Below are positions 8,807 through 19,210 of a stretch of DNA of 64,000 nucleotides, piece after piece. The translations under genes were made by a program, and so were the position numbers. The stretch is taken from positions 372,001 to 436,000 of the forward strand of contig NZ_JAFKCV010000003.1 in the NCBI RefSeq assembly GCF_017254865.1, written 5' to 3'. Source of the stretch: Bowmanella dokdonensis. GTDB taxonomy: Bacteria; Pseudomonadota; Gammaproteobacteria; Enterobacterales; Alteromonadaceae. The notes below the pieces were generated by a model. The model saw only the letters and a list, made by a program, of their open reading frames with translations, made no database searches and had not been told where the DNA came from. Each line of letters begins with the position of its first letter. The first letter of the stretch is position 1.

Positions 8807-11800
8807 CTACTGGACCCCGGGTGTTAATTGTCCCGACGTGCCTGTTGCACCGATCTGACGAATGACCTCACCGTCGGATTGAAGAGTGAGCACCTGGCGG
8901 CTGCCTTTTTCAATCACCACCGGGAAGCTGGCATCGGCCCGGGCACTGCTGACTTTGACCTGATAATACCCCGGGGCCAGGACCAGGGCGGGATCCCCTA
9001 CCAGACCCTTGCCCACCACCAGGCCCTGGGCGTCGAGGATCTCATAGGTGGCGGCCAGCGACTGTCGGATAGCGCTGATCAGGCTGTCCTTGTCTTTGGC
9101 ATCGAAAAACTCACCGCCGCCGGCCGCGGCCGCCAGTCGCATATCCTGCTTGGTTTTTTCATTGGGCAGGGCAAAGCCGGCGATATCCAGACGCACATCC
9201 AGGCCTTTATCGCGCAGGGCGGTGATGGCCTCGGCCGGATTCCCCTGGCATTCTTCCTCGCCGTCTGTGACCAGCAGGATCAGTTTACGGCCGCTGGTTT
9301 TTTCCAGATCCAGTCCTGCCTGCTGCAGGGAGTAGCTGATGGAGGTGGTGCCCAGAGCCTGAATGGCGTCGATGCGGCTGCGCAGGGCGTCAGCGTCAAA
9401 AGGCGCGATAGGCAACACCAGCTCCGAGTCCTGGCAGTCTCCTGGCTGCCCTTCGCGCACTCGATGTCCGTACAGGCGCAGTCCCACATCCAGTTGATCT
9501 GGGAAGCTGTTAATCACCTGATGTAAGACGTCTTTGGCCACCTCTATTTTCAGCTTGCCGTCCAGCAGCGCCTTTTTCGAGCGCATAGAGCCTGAAGCAT
9601 CCACAATCAGCTCCACCACCGCGCCCGCGGCAGCTTTGTCTGGTTGCCATTCCAGTATCAGGCTGCCGGGCTCCACCCTGCTGCTGTCTGCCTGCAGCCG
9701 GTAGCTCACCGGTCTGCGCATCAGACAGGAGGCCCTGGCGAAGGCACGGTCCAAATCGGCCAGGGTACGAAAGGCGGCGTAGCGGCCCCGGTTGACCGCG
9801 GCCCAGTCCTGCATCAGATTCTGGAAGTGCTCAATGCCACGGGCACGCAGATGCAGCTCCAGGGGGAAGACGGCCGGTCGCATCTTGTCAAAGCCGGCCC
9901 ACAGATCCCGGGAACGGCCAAAGCCGTCAGAAGCCGCATCGGTCAGCACCACCATAGCCCGGTTACCCGGTCTGCCGGTAAAGGCTGACAGGGCAGCGGT
10001 CAGGGTATTTTCCGCATTGCTGGAGCCATCGGCCCGGTTGTAGCTGTTCAGCGCCTGTTTCAATACCTGTGGGTCATCGCTCCAGTTTGCCAGCAGCGGC
10101 GCGGCGCCGCGGTCCCGGAACGGAATGAGGTTGACCCATTCCTGCTGAGGTTTAACTTCATCAAAAAAACGCTGCAGTGATCGATACATCAACGGATGGA
10201 ACCTGGCCACGCTGGAGCTGTTGTCCCAGGCAATCATGATAGATCGGGGCGGCTCCTCTACCTGTACGAAGTAACGGTGACCGCCCACCACGGTGGCATC
10301 GAAACGCCGGTTACCCATTGCGTCATACTGATCGGTGAGGGTGACCCGCAAACCACTTTCGTCGCTCAGGCTGACAGCAAGACGAGAGACATCCTCACCG
10401 GTAAAGGTCAGTGACAACTGATTCTGATCCGCCGGAATTTGCAGCGAAAACATATCCCTGTCCCTGCCCAGGCTGACCCTTTCATCCAGGGGCCGGCCCG
10501 GCGTCAGGGCCAGGGCGGTTTTCTGGCTATCACCAGCCAGATCCTGGATGCCAGCCACGGCAGACATCGGATGCAACTGCTCATAGGCCGCCTCCTGGCG
10601 GTACAGACCCCATTCACCGACAATGCTCTGATAGCTGCCATCTGCCGGTTTTTCAAGGATGCGCAAAGTCTCAGGCAGACGCCAGCCATAGCTCTCGTCG
10701 CTGTGACCATTGCGGTGGAACTTCACAAAACGGGCCCACACCGGCTCTTCGAATTCGATGCTGGCCTGCTGGCCCGGCTCAGATGGAACTGGCCAGCGAC
10801 CCAGGGACTGCCAGGGGCCTAAAGGACCGGTCAGGCTGACGGATACTTCAATGTCTTCGATGGCGCGGATTCCCCTGGGCAGGGGTTTGCTCTGCTCACG
10901 CCAGCTGAAGCCCTGCAGGCGTGCGGCGCGATTGTGATGGAAACCAATAACCCATTCTACCGGGGCCACATCCCCCTTGCGGTAAGGCAGGATGTCGGCA
11001 TCCTCCTTGTCGGTCAGCATCGCTTCCAGGTTGCCGTATCCGTATGCCTGGGGCAGGGCCCGCACCACATGGCCTCCCCAGTTGGGATCGGCCAGATTAA
11101 TGCCTTGTTGGCCAAACGGCCGGACATCGGCGGCGGCAATGACTTTTACCTCTGCCAGCGACAGCCTGGCAGAGGGACTGCCGGCGTCACGGGCCCCCAG
11201 CCGTAAGCGTACGAACCTGGCCCTGACCGGTGTCGGGAAGGGAAAGTACTGCTCTTCGGAGCGGGGTGACAACTGTCCCTCATAGACCTGTGTAAACTGA
11301 CTGCCGTCATCTGAGATCAGGACACTGAAGGGGCCCAGTTGATCCTGGTTGCCGTAACCTACCTGTGGGATCAGAGCCACACCAGCCAGTGGGGTTGTGC
11401 CGTCACCGGCGAGCTGGACTTGGATTTCGTAAGGTAGCTGACCACTGGAGGCCGACCATTCGCCTCCTGAGGCCACCATGCCGTCAAACAGCTGTGCGAG
11501 GGTGGAGTCATTCGGTGGCGGCTGTGCACCGATACCACTTCTTGCCAGGTTAATGCCGCCGCGAAGCGACTTTGGTACAGGTTGATAGGAGGTCTCACTT
11601 AGGGGAAAGGCATCGCACTGGGCGGCCAGCGGCACGGCCAGGGTGCTGCCTTTGTGATCATTGTTTGAGGCGTGTAAGAACAAGGTGGCCGGCGGACCAT
11701 CCGGCCTGTCGGGCGTTCCGGTCAGGGTCAGCGGTACATCGAGGCTCTGGCCTTTTTTCAGGCTGATGGGACCTTCCGGCAGGCTGACGGACCAGCCCGC

Positions 11801-14707
11801 CTGGCTGACAGCAGATTGCAGGGACAGGCCGTATAGATCCTGTTCGCCGGCACTGATACGGGCAAGCAGGTCGACCTGCTGCTGACTGTTGCGGTAGGCG
11901 GAAAAGACCGGTACCTCGCCCACCAGGGCCAGGGTTGGACCACCGATGTCCGGTGCAGCCGTCAAGGTCGTGTCGAAACTGGCCCCAAGGGTGTAGCGGC
12001 CTTGCCCCATCAGGTTCACCACATAGCGCTTACCGGCCTCCAGGCTGGCGTGATAGGTATCGCTGTGGTCGGTCCGTTTGGTCACGTCACTGTTCATGCT
12101 GACGGAGCGCACCTCCTGGCCCTCAATCTGCTTGAGTGCGGCACCGATGCGCCGCTTGTCACTCTGCACGGTCAGGGTCAGGCGGGTGGGCTGCTCAAGC
12201 GGTGGCAGGAAGAACCAGTCCGTATCGCCGAAATCTCCCACCAGGCCCTGCATCTGCTTGCCGAAGGGCAGGGGGGCGGCACTGCCGGCACTGTCGTTGG
12301 GCTCCCTATCGTCGGCCAGGTCAAAGGGGTCGAGCAAATCCAGCCTGAGTCGATAGGCAGACTGACTGGACTCCCGGCGGCCCGAATAGACCTTGACCTG
12401 GTAATCTCCGGCTTCCAGCCAGGCCTGGTACCGAACCGGCTTGCCGGCTTCGCCCAGATAGTCTCCGGCCCTGGCAATCCCTGAACCGTTGCCTTCGATA
12501 CGCAAATCCAGGCGCAAATCCTCCGGCGGCAGAAGTGTCAGACGCACATGTGAGGGCATTTCCAGACTGAAACTGTAGTGGTCCTCATCACTGGCAAAGG
12601 CGATTAACCCGCTGCGCTCTGTGCCAAACGTCAGGGAATGGGCGCGGCTGATATCATCGTTGGGCTCCAGCTCATCGCCCGGGGCGGGCACACCAAGGGG
12701 CACCACTCTGAGTACGTATTCACCCTCCCTGCCGGAAGACTGTACTGAAAACCAGTGTCGGCCGGGCATCAGGTACAGATTTTCCAGCCACACCACGTCA
12801 ACGCCGGCATTGGGGCGTCGCTGCAATTGCGCTACGCCTGAAGCGTCGATATAGGCAACATTACCCCCCACGCCGCTACCCTGAACCTCCAGCAGCCATT
12901 TTTGCGGGTTGCCCTGTACATCCAGGTAAAACACATCCATATCCTTGTCGCTCAGGGTGCCGCGCACCATATGGCTGCTGCCAAGGGCTTCAGCCTCCTT
13001 AACACTGTCGTTGGGCTCTTTCTCAGTTGGCACCTCACCAGGATCAAAGGCCGGCAATGCCACCGGCGGGCTGGGACGATAAGGCTTCGGCTCAGGCGGG
13101 GTTGCGGCCTGGGTATCAGGGGTAGTGGTACGCACAGCAACCGTTGCAGGTTCGACGCTCACCGGTGCCGGACGGGAACTGAACTCTGGGAAAACCGTTT
13201 TGCCATTATTATCCGCCTGACCATAGGCGCCTTTAACCTTCAGTGAGCCGAGATCCAGTTTAAGTTCCTGCTCGAAGCCGCCAAACCACAGATACTGAGG
13301 CATCTGGCCTGCGGGCAGACCGAAGGCCAGCTCGAAGCGCACGGCGCTGGCAGGAGGCACCACCAGTGGCTGAGGTGGTCGGCTGCTAAGCCCTCGGGTG
13401 ACATTCAGATCCACCTTCCCCTGCTGCTCTCCTGACAGACGAAACTGATCCTGTAATATCAGCTCCAGCCCTTTGTCGGGCAGATGGGATACAACGGCAA
13501 GATCCAGAATCAGCTGTTGTTTGTCAAAGCGCAGGCCAAACACTGACACAGTCAGGCTGTTGCCGTCCCTGCCGCTGAGGGGAGACGGTGGCAGGGACAA
13601 AGGCGGCTGTGCGGTGACCGGCAGCACCGTGGTGCGATTATCACCGCGAATGCCCAGGGTAAAACGATCGAGCGACTCAGGTAGCAAAAAGCTCACCTGG
13701 CGCTGCTGGAATACCGCCGGGGTGAAACTCAGGGTAGGTTCGCCATCTTCGCTGGGCAGGGCCATAAACAGGCGCCCTTCATCGCCGTTCAGCCACAGGA
13801 TACGGGTTGGATCCAAGCGGGCCAGAGCACTGTCGGCGCCGCCCCGCCCCCGGCCGAGCAGGGATAGCTGCAGATAATGCCAGCCATCCGGGGCTGCCTT
13901 GTCCAGATAGCTGGATATGTAGGAAAGGCCGCCAACGGTCAGTTCCACCCCGGCGATCTGCACTGTCTTACCCAGACTGACCGGAGGTTGCTTGGCTTTG
14001 GCCGCCTCGCCTTCCAGCGGAACATCCAGGCTGCCATGCAGGTTGTCGATAAACTGCAGAGCAAGGTGGCGGCTGCCTTTGGGTACGACAAAGGCCAGCC
14101 TGGCATTTTTACTCTCACCGTGGCGGGGCAGGACAAAATCCTGCTCCAGCGGCATACCCTGGGGCAGGGACTGACTGCTTAGCTGCGCCTCATAGGCCAG
14201 GCCGTCGGCCGCCAGGGTCAGATGGCGACGGGCGGCACTGACTTTAAAGGCCACATCCACTTCCACCATTTTCTCATTGCCTGAGCTGCCGCCAGAGAAC
14301 AGGGAACCGGCGCCGTTGGTCCGATCGGCTTTGCCTTCGAGCTGGCTTTTGGCCACGTTGGCCTTGGGGATCAGGTTGGTCCAGCGGGTGGTAAGGATAA
14401 TGGCTTCCTGGTCATCAGGCACCGCCTGTCCGCCAATCTCATCACTGCGGGTCAGTGCCAGCAGCTCCAGCTTTACTGCCTTGTTCTGCATGCTCTGCAG
14501 TGGCTGAGAACTGACCAGGGGCGACAAAGAGGGATAGGTCCGGATCTGTGCCTGCCGGGTGACTTGGCTGACCGGCCCGGGCTTGGGATACAAGGCCTTG
14601 TCACCGATGTCATAGGCGCTTAAGGGGGCGTTTCCGTCACGGGCAAAAGAAGGTTGCGCCAAACAGGCCCAGAGTAACAGGGACAATGAGCATAGGAATC
14701 TGTTCAT
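8807..14707 (-). CDS. Giant secreted multidomain protein: PPC repeats, discoidin-like and two VWA domains
   Basis: 1966 aa from the ATG at 14707, which has AAGGA 8 nt upstream; an ATG three codons earlier touches that site and is less likely. The signal peptide MNRFLCSLSLLLWACLAQPSFA predicts export. Three PPC-like repeats begin with EPND signatures near residues 569, 685 and 805. An F5/8C-like segment (LFDGMVASGGEW) lies near 1070. A first VWA-like region starts near 1497 (DNSSS, a DxSxS metal site) and a second near 1705 (DASGSM) with LVTDGEEE. The function is probably adhesion or binding at the cell surface or in the periplasm. It is co-transcribed behind a transglutaminase-like gene 11 bp upstream. 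Confidence 0.85.
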   Translation of the reverse strand: MNRFLCSLSLLLWACLAQPSFARDGNAPLSAYDIGDKALYPKPGPVSQVTRQAQIRTYPSLSPLVSSQPLQSMQNKAVKLELLALTRSDEIGGQAVPDDQEAIILTTRWTNLIPKANVAKSQLEGKADRTNGAGSLFSGGSSGNEKMVEVDVAFKVSAARRHLTLAADGLAYEAQLSSQSLPQGMPLEQDFVLPRHGESKNARLAFVVPKGSRHLALQFIDNLHGSLDVPLEGEAAKAKQPPVSLGKTVQIAGVELTVGGLSYISSYLDKAAPDGWHYLQLSLLGRGRGGADSALARLDPTRILWLNGDEGRLFMALPSEDGEPTLSFTPAVFQQRQVSFLLPESLDRFTLGIRGDNRTTVLPVTAQPPLSLPPSPLSGRDGNSLTVSVFGLRFDKQQLILDLAVVSHLPDKGLELILQDQFRLSGEQQGKVDLNVTRGLSSRPPQPLVVPPASAVRFELAFGLPAGQMPQYLWFGGFEQELKLDLGSLKVKGAYGQADNNGKTVFPEFSSRPAPVSVEPATVAVRTTTPDTQAATPPEPKPYRPSPPVALPAFDPGEVPTEKEPNDSVKEAEALGSSHMVRGTLSDKDMDVFYLDVQGNPQKWLLEVQGSGVGGNVAYIDASGVAQLQRRPNAGVDVVWLENLYLMPGRHWFSVQSSGREGEYVLRVVPLGVPAPGDELEPNDDISRAHSLTFGTERSGLIAFASDEDHYSFSLEMPSHVRLTLLPPEDLRLDLRIEGNGSGIARAGDYLGEAGKPVRYQAWLEAGDYQVKVYSGRRESSQSAYRLRLDLLDPFDLADDREPNDSAGSAAPLPFGKQMQGLVGDFGDTDWFFLPPLEQPTRLTLTVQSDKRRIGAALKQIEGQEVRSVSMNSDVTKRTDHSDTYHASLEAGKRYVVNLMGQGRYTLGASFDTTLTAAPDIGGPTLALVGEVPVFSAYRNSQQQVDLLARISAGEQDLYGLSLQSAVSQAGWSVSLPEGPISLKKGQSLDVPLTLTGTPDRPDGPPATLFLHASNNDHKGSTLAVPLAAQCDAFPLSETSYQPVPKSLRGGINLARSGIGAQPPPNDSTLAQLFDGMVASGGEWSASSGQLPYEIQVQLAGDGTTPLAGVALIPQVGYGNQDQLGPFSVLISDDGSQFTQVYEGQLSPRSEEQYFPFPTPVRARFVRLRLGARDAGSPSARLSLAEVKVIAAADVRPFGQQGINLADPNWGGHVVRALPQAYGYGNLEAMLTDKEDADILPYRKGDVAPVEWVIGFHHNRAARLQGFSWREQSKPLPRGIRAIEDIEVSVSLTGPLGPWQSLGRWPVPSEPGQQASIEFEEPVWARFVKFHRNGHSDESYGWRLPETLRILEKPADGSYQSIVGEWGLYRQEAAYEQLHPMSAVAGIQDLAGDSQKTALALTPGRPLDERVSLGRDRDMFSLQIPADQNQLSLTFTGEDVSRLAVSLSDESGLRVTLTDQYDAMGNRRFDATVVGGHRYFVQVEEPPRSIMIAWDNSSSVARFHPLMYRSLQRFFDEVKPQQEWVNLIPFRDRGAAPLLANWSDDPQVLKQALNSYNRADGSSNAENTLTAALSAFTGRPGNRAMVVLTDAASDGFGRSRDLWAGFDKMRPAVFPLELHLRARGIEHFQNLMQDWAAVNRGRYAAFRTLADLDRAFARASCLMRRPVSYRLQADSSRVEPGSLILEWQPDKAAAGAVVELIVDASGSMRSKKALLDGKLKIEVAKDVLHQVINSFPDQLDVGLRLYGHRVREGQPGDCQDSELVLPIAPFDADALRSRIDAIQALGTTSISYSLQQAGLDLEKTSGRKLILLVTDGEEECQGNPAEAITALRDKGLDVRLDIAGFALPNEKTKQDMRLAAAAGGGEFFDAKDKDSLISAIRQSLAATYEILDAQGLVVGKGLVGDPALVLAPGYYQVKVSSARADASFPVVIEKGSRQVLTLQSDGEVIRQIGATGTSGQLTPGVQ

Positions 14708-14718
14708 ATGCGACATCC

Positions 14719-16983
14719 TTATTCCACCTTGGCGTTCAGACAGATGGCTTTGACCTCGGCAGAGGGGGTCACAGTCACCAGATCCTTTTGCGGTATCTTC
14801 ATTTCCTTACGCAGGCCGTGCAGGATCAGGCTGGCGGCGCAGCCGAAGCCGTCAGCATATTTCTGGCAGAATCCGATACCGGAAGTGGCCCGTCCAGCCG
14901 CCTTGGACGTGGAGAAGCAGGAATCCCCCACCTGGGCCTTGACGCCGACTTTGGCGGAAAACTCAGGGCAGGAGAGGCATTTCAGATCGCTGATGGTCTT
15001 TTCCACCTGCTTGAGCAAGCCGGCGGTGACTGTGCCCTGCTCGAGGATGCCGCTGATCAGCAGAAACTGTGTGGAGGTGGCGCCAATGATGACGCCTATG
15101 GCCCGGCCGGTTTCGTCGTTCAGGCCAAGATGTTCCACATTCAGGGAATAGTCCACCATGGCCTGGTGCAGGCCGTCATCCATGACCCCAATCATCCGGC
15201 CGCTTTGCGGATCCACCTCCCACCAGCCGTAACGGCTGCGACCCGCCAGCACAACGGGCTGGTTGGGAATAATGACCTGGCGTCCCTCACTCATGCGTTG
15301 ACGAATCAGGCGCTTAGCGTAGGGAGACAACTGCGGCAGGCCGTCAAGCTCGGCCTGTTGGTCCGGCCCCAGGCCGAGCAGATCATCCACTTTGTCCGGC
15401 ACTCTCTCCATCAGGTTCATGGTGCTGGCAGACTGACCCTTGCCGACAATGCGCTCGATAAAGTTCGCTTCGGCGATACTGTTTTGCATGCCACGGGCCT
15501 GTTGAAACAACTCGATGGCCCGCATGGAATGGCCGGGGTAGGGATAGGCATCCACCTCATCCAGGCGCAGATCCAGACTGCTGCGAAAGGCCATGGGGTC
15601 GCCCTGCGGTCCCTGCTGGCCCTCCACAGAGAAAATGATCACCCGGGGACGGGTATAAGCCACCGCCACCCCGTTGGCATGGGCCAGGTTAGTGGTCAGC
15701 CTGTCTGATTCGGCGGCAAAGGCCAGGGTTGCAAGGCTGCCGCTGATGGCGGCCAGGGAGGCATCCATGTGGCTGAGCCGGGTAAAGGCACCCTCTGCGG
15801 TGCTGTCAAACGCCTTCAACTGCTGACCCATAGCCTGAATATCCAAGTGCCTTGTGACCCTGTTCAGGTAGTCACTGACCTCCTCCAACTGCAGCAGGCC
15901 AGGCAAGACGGCAATCTCATAGTGCCGGTAATCGGCTGGTTTGCCGCCGGTCACCCCGGGTGCATCGACAACAAACAGATCACGGGCGATTTTGCGCGGC
16001 TTGCCGTCAGGCGAGAGCAGGGTGATTTCCAGCCATTCGCGCTGCAGAGCGTCTTTTTCCTTGTCCTGCATGATCAGGGTTGCCGGCCAGTCCAGGGTTT
16101 CCCCGCCGATGCGCATCTGACGGCGGTATTGGGTGGCTACGGGTAGCAAGGGCTGTGTTTCGCCGGGCTTTGCCTCAGTGCTGTTGCCGGTGTCGCCGGT
16201 CAGGCCGCCGCCGAACAGACCGGAGACTGTGGGTTTGCTGTCCACCTGTTCGGCTGAGCGCACCTGGGGTATGCCGACAGTGGTCAGACCCAGCGGCTGC
16301 AGGACCAGGTCCTGAGTGTTGCGTTCGACACTGCCCACCTCTGTGAGCTTGCCGTCTGCGGTCTGCACTTTCAAGGTTATGCGAACCTGATGGTGCAGGG
16401 AGTCGGGCGGGCTGGCAAAACGCCGTTCTGCCTCGGCGTACGCCTCGCCGATCACTGCCCTGGGAAAAGAAGGATCCAGCGGCAGCCAGGTGCCGTCACC
16501 CTGATCCAGCTCCAGCCAGGTGTGCCCGGCTGCGATGGACTGTAAGGCATTGTCTTGTTTCGGCCAGTAGGTTTTGATCCCCGCCGGCCATTCCAGCAGC
16601 GGCAGCTCAGGTGGATACAGGCCCATGATCAGGGTCTGGACGTTCTGTTCGCTGAGGGTACCGGTGACAAAGCGCACCCGGTAACCACGCGCCTGCAAGA
16701 GCGTCGCCAGCAACAGAGCCTGATCCACATCATTTCCTGCCCGGGACAGAGCCGTTCCCGCCGCGCCGCGCAGGATGCCGGTATAAGGCTCATAATGCAC
16801 ATCTTCAGCCACCGCCCTGAACAGCTCGTCCAACTCCAGGTCAGCGTAGCGGGCCAGGCTGGTGTGCGCCATATCCGGCAGCTTATCCAGACTGGCAGTG
16901 CCTGTGGCCTGACTGGTGGCAGGCATGCAAAAATGGAAGCCAAGAATACAGAAACTGACTTTAAACAGACGACTTAGGCGCAT
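14719..16983 (-). CDS. Secreted transglutaminase-like protein lacking the catalytic cysteine
   Basis: 754 aa with an N-terminal signal peptide ending near ATSQA. Residues about 75-170 align by eye with the transglutaminase core: the helix AGNDVDQALLLATLLQARG, then VRFVTG, HTWLELD and LDPSFP. In active enzymes the helix starts G-x-C-R-D; here the Cys position is Asp, while the His and Asp of the triad are kept. The remainder is unassigned, with a Cys-rich stretch near the C-terminus (CLSCPEF, CFSTSKAAG, GFGCAAS). First gene of a two-gene operon with the giant VWA protein, so it probably acts as a binding or assembly partner for it rather than as an enzyme. Confidence 0.78.
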   Translation of the reverse strand: MRLSRLFKVSFCILGFHFCMPATSQATGTASLDKLPDMAHTSLARYADLELDELFRAVAEDVHYEPYTGILRGAAGTALSRAGNDVDQALLLATLLQARGYRVRFVTGTLSEQNVQTLIMGLYPPELPLLEWPAGIKTYWPKQDNALQSIAAGHTWLELDQGDGTWLPLDPSFPRAVIGEAYAEAERRFASPPDSLHHQVRITLKVQTADGKLTEVGSVERNTQDLVLQPLGLTTVGIPQVRSAEQVDSKPTVSGLFGGGLTGDTGNSTEAKPGETQPLLPVATQYRRQMRIGGETLDWPATLIMQDKEKDALQREWLEITLLSPDGKPRKIARDLFVVDAPGVTGGKPADYRHYEIAVLPGLLQLEEVSDYLNRVTRHLDIQAMGQQLKAFDSTAEGAFTRLSHMDASLAAISGSLATLAFAAESDRLTTNLAHANGVAVAYTRPRVIIFSVEGQQGPQGDPMAFRSSLDLRLDEVDAYPYPGHSMRAIELFQQARGMQNSIAEANFIERIVGKGQSASTMNLMERVPDKVDDLLGLGPDQQAELDGLPQLSPYAKRLIRQRMSEGRQVIIPNQPVVLAGRSRYGWWEVDPQSGRMIGVMDDGLHQAMVDYSLNVEHLGLNDETGRAIGVIIGATSTQFLLISGILEQGTVTAGLLKQVEKTISDLKCLSCPEFSAKVGVKAQVGDSCFSTSKAAGRATSGIGFCQKYADGFGCAASLILHGLRKEMKIPQKDLVTVTPSAEVKAICLNAKVE

Positions 16984-17104
16984 GGGGTGACTCGATGGCA
17001 GAGGTTGTAATTAAAAAGTTGCGTATTTTCTAACCGGACATACCAATCGAGCCAGTGGGTAATTGTTACAAATAGTAGTCTTTGTAACAGATCTGCATTC
17101 AGTG

Positions 17105-17728
17105 TTACCGGTTTACAACCCGCACTCTGGCGCTGTTGCCGCCACCACAGAAGAACCTGTCCCGGCCATCGGACTCCAGGCCCGATACGCCGACGCCGGC
17201 GGGCATGCTGATACGCTCCAGCACGTCGCCACTAAGGGCATCAATATGCCGCAGTTCACTCTCATCCGCTTCCCAGGTGCCATGCCATAGTTCATTATTG
17301 AGCCAGGTCACCCCGGTGACAAACCGGTCAGAGGTCAGGGTGTTGAGAATGGCGCCGTTTTGCGGGTCGATTTGGTGGATCCTGCGCTTGCTGTATTGCC
17401 CGACCCACAGGCTCCCCTCGGCCCAGGCCATGCCTGAGCATCCTCCTTCGGGGGCCGGAATAGTGGTCAGCACCTTGCCGGTTTGCGGATCGATTCGCTG
17501 TATTTTGTCGCCGGCAATCTGGAACAGACACTGTCCATCAAATGCGGTACCGGCGTGGGCCTCCACGTCCAGGCTTTGCACTGTCTCACCGTTTTGCGGA
17601 TCCAGGGCATTAAGCCGTTGTCCAGAGGCATACCATACATGCCTACCGTCAAAACTCACGCCATGCACCTGCTCGACACCGTCGAAGGGACCATATTCGC
17701 GACTGATTTGTGCCTGTCTGTGTTTCAT
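17105..17728 (-). CDS. Six-bladed beta-propeller protein, glutamine-cyclotransferase/SMP-30-like
   Basis: 207 aa, no signal peptide. Blade repeats can be read directly: HVWYASGQRLNALDPQNGE, IQRIDPQTGKVLTTI, SLWVGQYSKRRIHQIDPQNG, and LRHIDALSGDVLERI. The repeated DPQxG turn is typical of PQQ-like and glutaminyl-cyclotransferase-like propellers. It is shorter than full-length propellers. It follows a transcriptional regulator gene by about 36 bp on the same strand, suggesting that the two form a unit. The substrate is unknown. Confidence 0.75.
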   Translation of the reverse strand: MKHRQAQISREYGPFDGVEQVHGVSFDGRHVWYASGQRLNALDPQNGETVQSLDVEAHAGTAFDGQCLFQIAGDKIQRIDPQTGKVLTTIPAPEGGCSGMAWAEGSLWVGQYSKRRIHQIDPQNGAILNTLTSDRFVTGVTWLNNELWHGTWEADESELRHIDALSGDVLERISMPAGVGVSGLESDGRDRFFCGGGNSARVRVVNR

Positions 17729-17764
17729 TGTCTTATCCTCATTGGGTTGATTGAGGCTTTCATC

Positions 17765-18985
17765 CTAGTTGCCCGGCAGCGACCCTGGGAGTAACAAAGT
17801 TGTCGTGAATCCGGGAATGGGGGTGGCCAGCCAGCGGCGTGTCCGTCCCCGTCCAACCGATTGCACCTTGTGGGCTTCATCCAGAGACTCCAGCACTCTT
17901 TGGACGGAGCGCTGACTGGTGCCGAGGGCCAAGGCAAGGGCCGAGCTTGACCAGGACTCGCCATCTGCCAGCAGGGCCAGGACTTCGCCGTGTTTTTGCT
18001 CTGTGGGGTGGGCAAGCACTAAAACCTCTTCTTCGTTGGACGGCGCCAGCACAAAACCCCGGTAGGTGGCCCTGATCCTGGCCAGCCCCTTCAGTTCGGT
18101 CCTCAGCCTTCCTATTTCCACCCTGAGTCTGGCGCGCAGTGAATCGTCCGTCATTTTTTGTCTGAAAGCCCTCTGCACCAGTTCCTCCCGGCTTATATCT
18201 GCAGGCCAGGCCTCGCCCAGCGCCCTGATCAGGGCAAACAGGACAGGTCGCCTGGCAAGAGGGATGATACTGTCACGGCTGTGCACCGTATAACGGCAGG
18301 CATCCACCACCAGGGCGCTGGACGACATCAGCGCTTCAATATCGTCAAGGCTAAGCAGGTGACTTTTATCGCCCTGGATAAGACAGGCGGCGGGGCCGTT
18401 CAGTCGCTTAAGGCTGTCTTCCACCTCGCCAATGAGCCCGGCGGTACCGGCCTGACGGGCGGCTTCTGCCGCCCAATTCAGTGCCAGTCGGGCTCTTCTG
18501 GCCTGCAGGCGGCGCATGGCTATCCCGGCGATGGCCAGGGCATGGACGGTGCGCAGTGCAGGAGGCAGTCTGATCGGGTCCTGTTGATTCAGGGCCTGTT
18601 CCGCCTGATTAAGCTTGCCCAGAAGCAACAGACGTCGAATCACCAGCAGGCGGGCATGGGCGGCATTGACCTTATCGCCCTGTTGCTGCAAGACGGCTTG
18701 GGCATTTTGCAGGGCCTTGGCAGAACCGCTTAAATCCCTTGAAACAAAGGCTGTCTCGGCTTCGGCTACCACGCATCGGGCACGCGCCAGGACCTCCCTG
18801 GTGCCGAAGGTTTTCCTGGCAGTGCGCAACAGGCTTCGTGCCCGGTCAAGATCACCCAGTTGTGCCATGATGATACCCCGAAGGGCCAGTGCCGGGGCGT
18901 CATTACGCAGTGCGATGCGATTCAGGGCCCCCAGGGGATCGCCCAGGGCCAATGACTGCGCTGCCGATGTAATCAGGGAGTCCAT
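17765..18985 (-). CDS. Transcriptional regulator with helical (TPR-like) N-terminus and winged-helix C-terminus
   Basis: 406 aa. The first 210 residues are Ala/Leu/Arg-rich paired helices (ALALRGIIMAQLGDLDRARS and similar) resembling TPR-type sensor repeats. Residues about 235-300 look like an OmpR-type winged helix (REELVQRAF, LRARLRVEIGRLRTELK). A second helix-turn-helix-like stretch is at about 330-375 (SSSALALALGTSQRSVQRVLESL). No receiver domain is present. It is located directly before the beta-propeller gene, the likely target. The DNA-binding assignment is by pattern only. Confidence 0.7.
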   Translation of the reverse strand: MDSLITSAAQSLALGDPLGALNRIALRNDAPALALRGIIMAQLGDLDRARSLLRTARKTFGTREVLARARCVVAEAETAFVSRDLSGSAKALQNAQAVLQQQGDKVNAAHARLLVIRRLLLLGKLNQAEQALNQQDPIRLPPALRTVHALAIAGIAMRRLQARRARLALNWAAEAARQAGTAGLIGEVEDSLKRLNGPAACLIQGDKSHLLSLDDIEALMSSSALVVDACRYTVHSRDSIIPLARRPVLFALIRALGEAWPADISREELVQRAFRQKMTDDSLRARLRVEIGRLRTELKGLARIRATYRGFVLAPSNEEEVLVLAHPTEQKHGEVLALLADGESWSSSALALALGTSQRSVQRVLESLDEAHKVQSVGRGRTRRWLATPIPGFTTTLLLPGSLPGN

Positions 18986-19210
18986 CTGTTTGCCATCTGT
19001 CTTGCCTGTCCGTCAGTTTGCTGATGATGCTAGCCGAATTCGCGCACCTTCAACAATCTGTTGTTCAGGGTATTGCCGGCTCAGTGCTACCCGGCAAATG
19101 CACCTGCCGGTCTCGGCAAGCTGTTTGGACATGTTATGATGCGCCGGACAGACAGGCCAGACGGCTGATTAGATGAGTAAATCCTGCCCATTTTCCGGAG
19201 AAAAATAACA

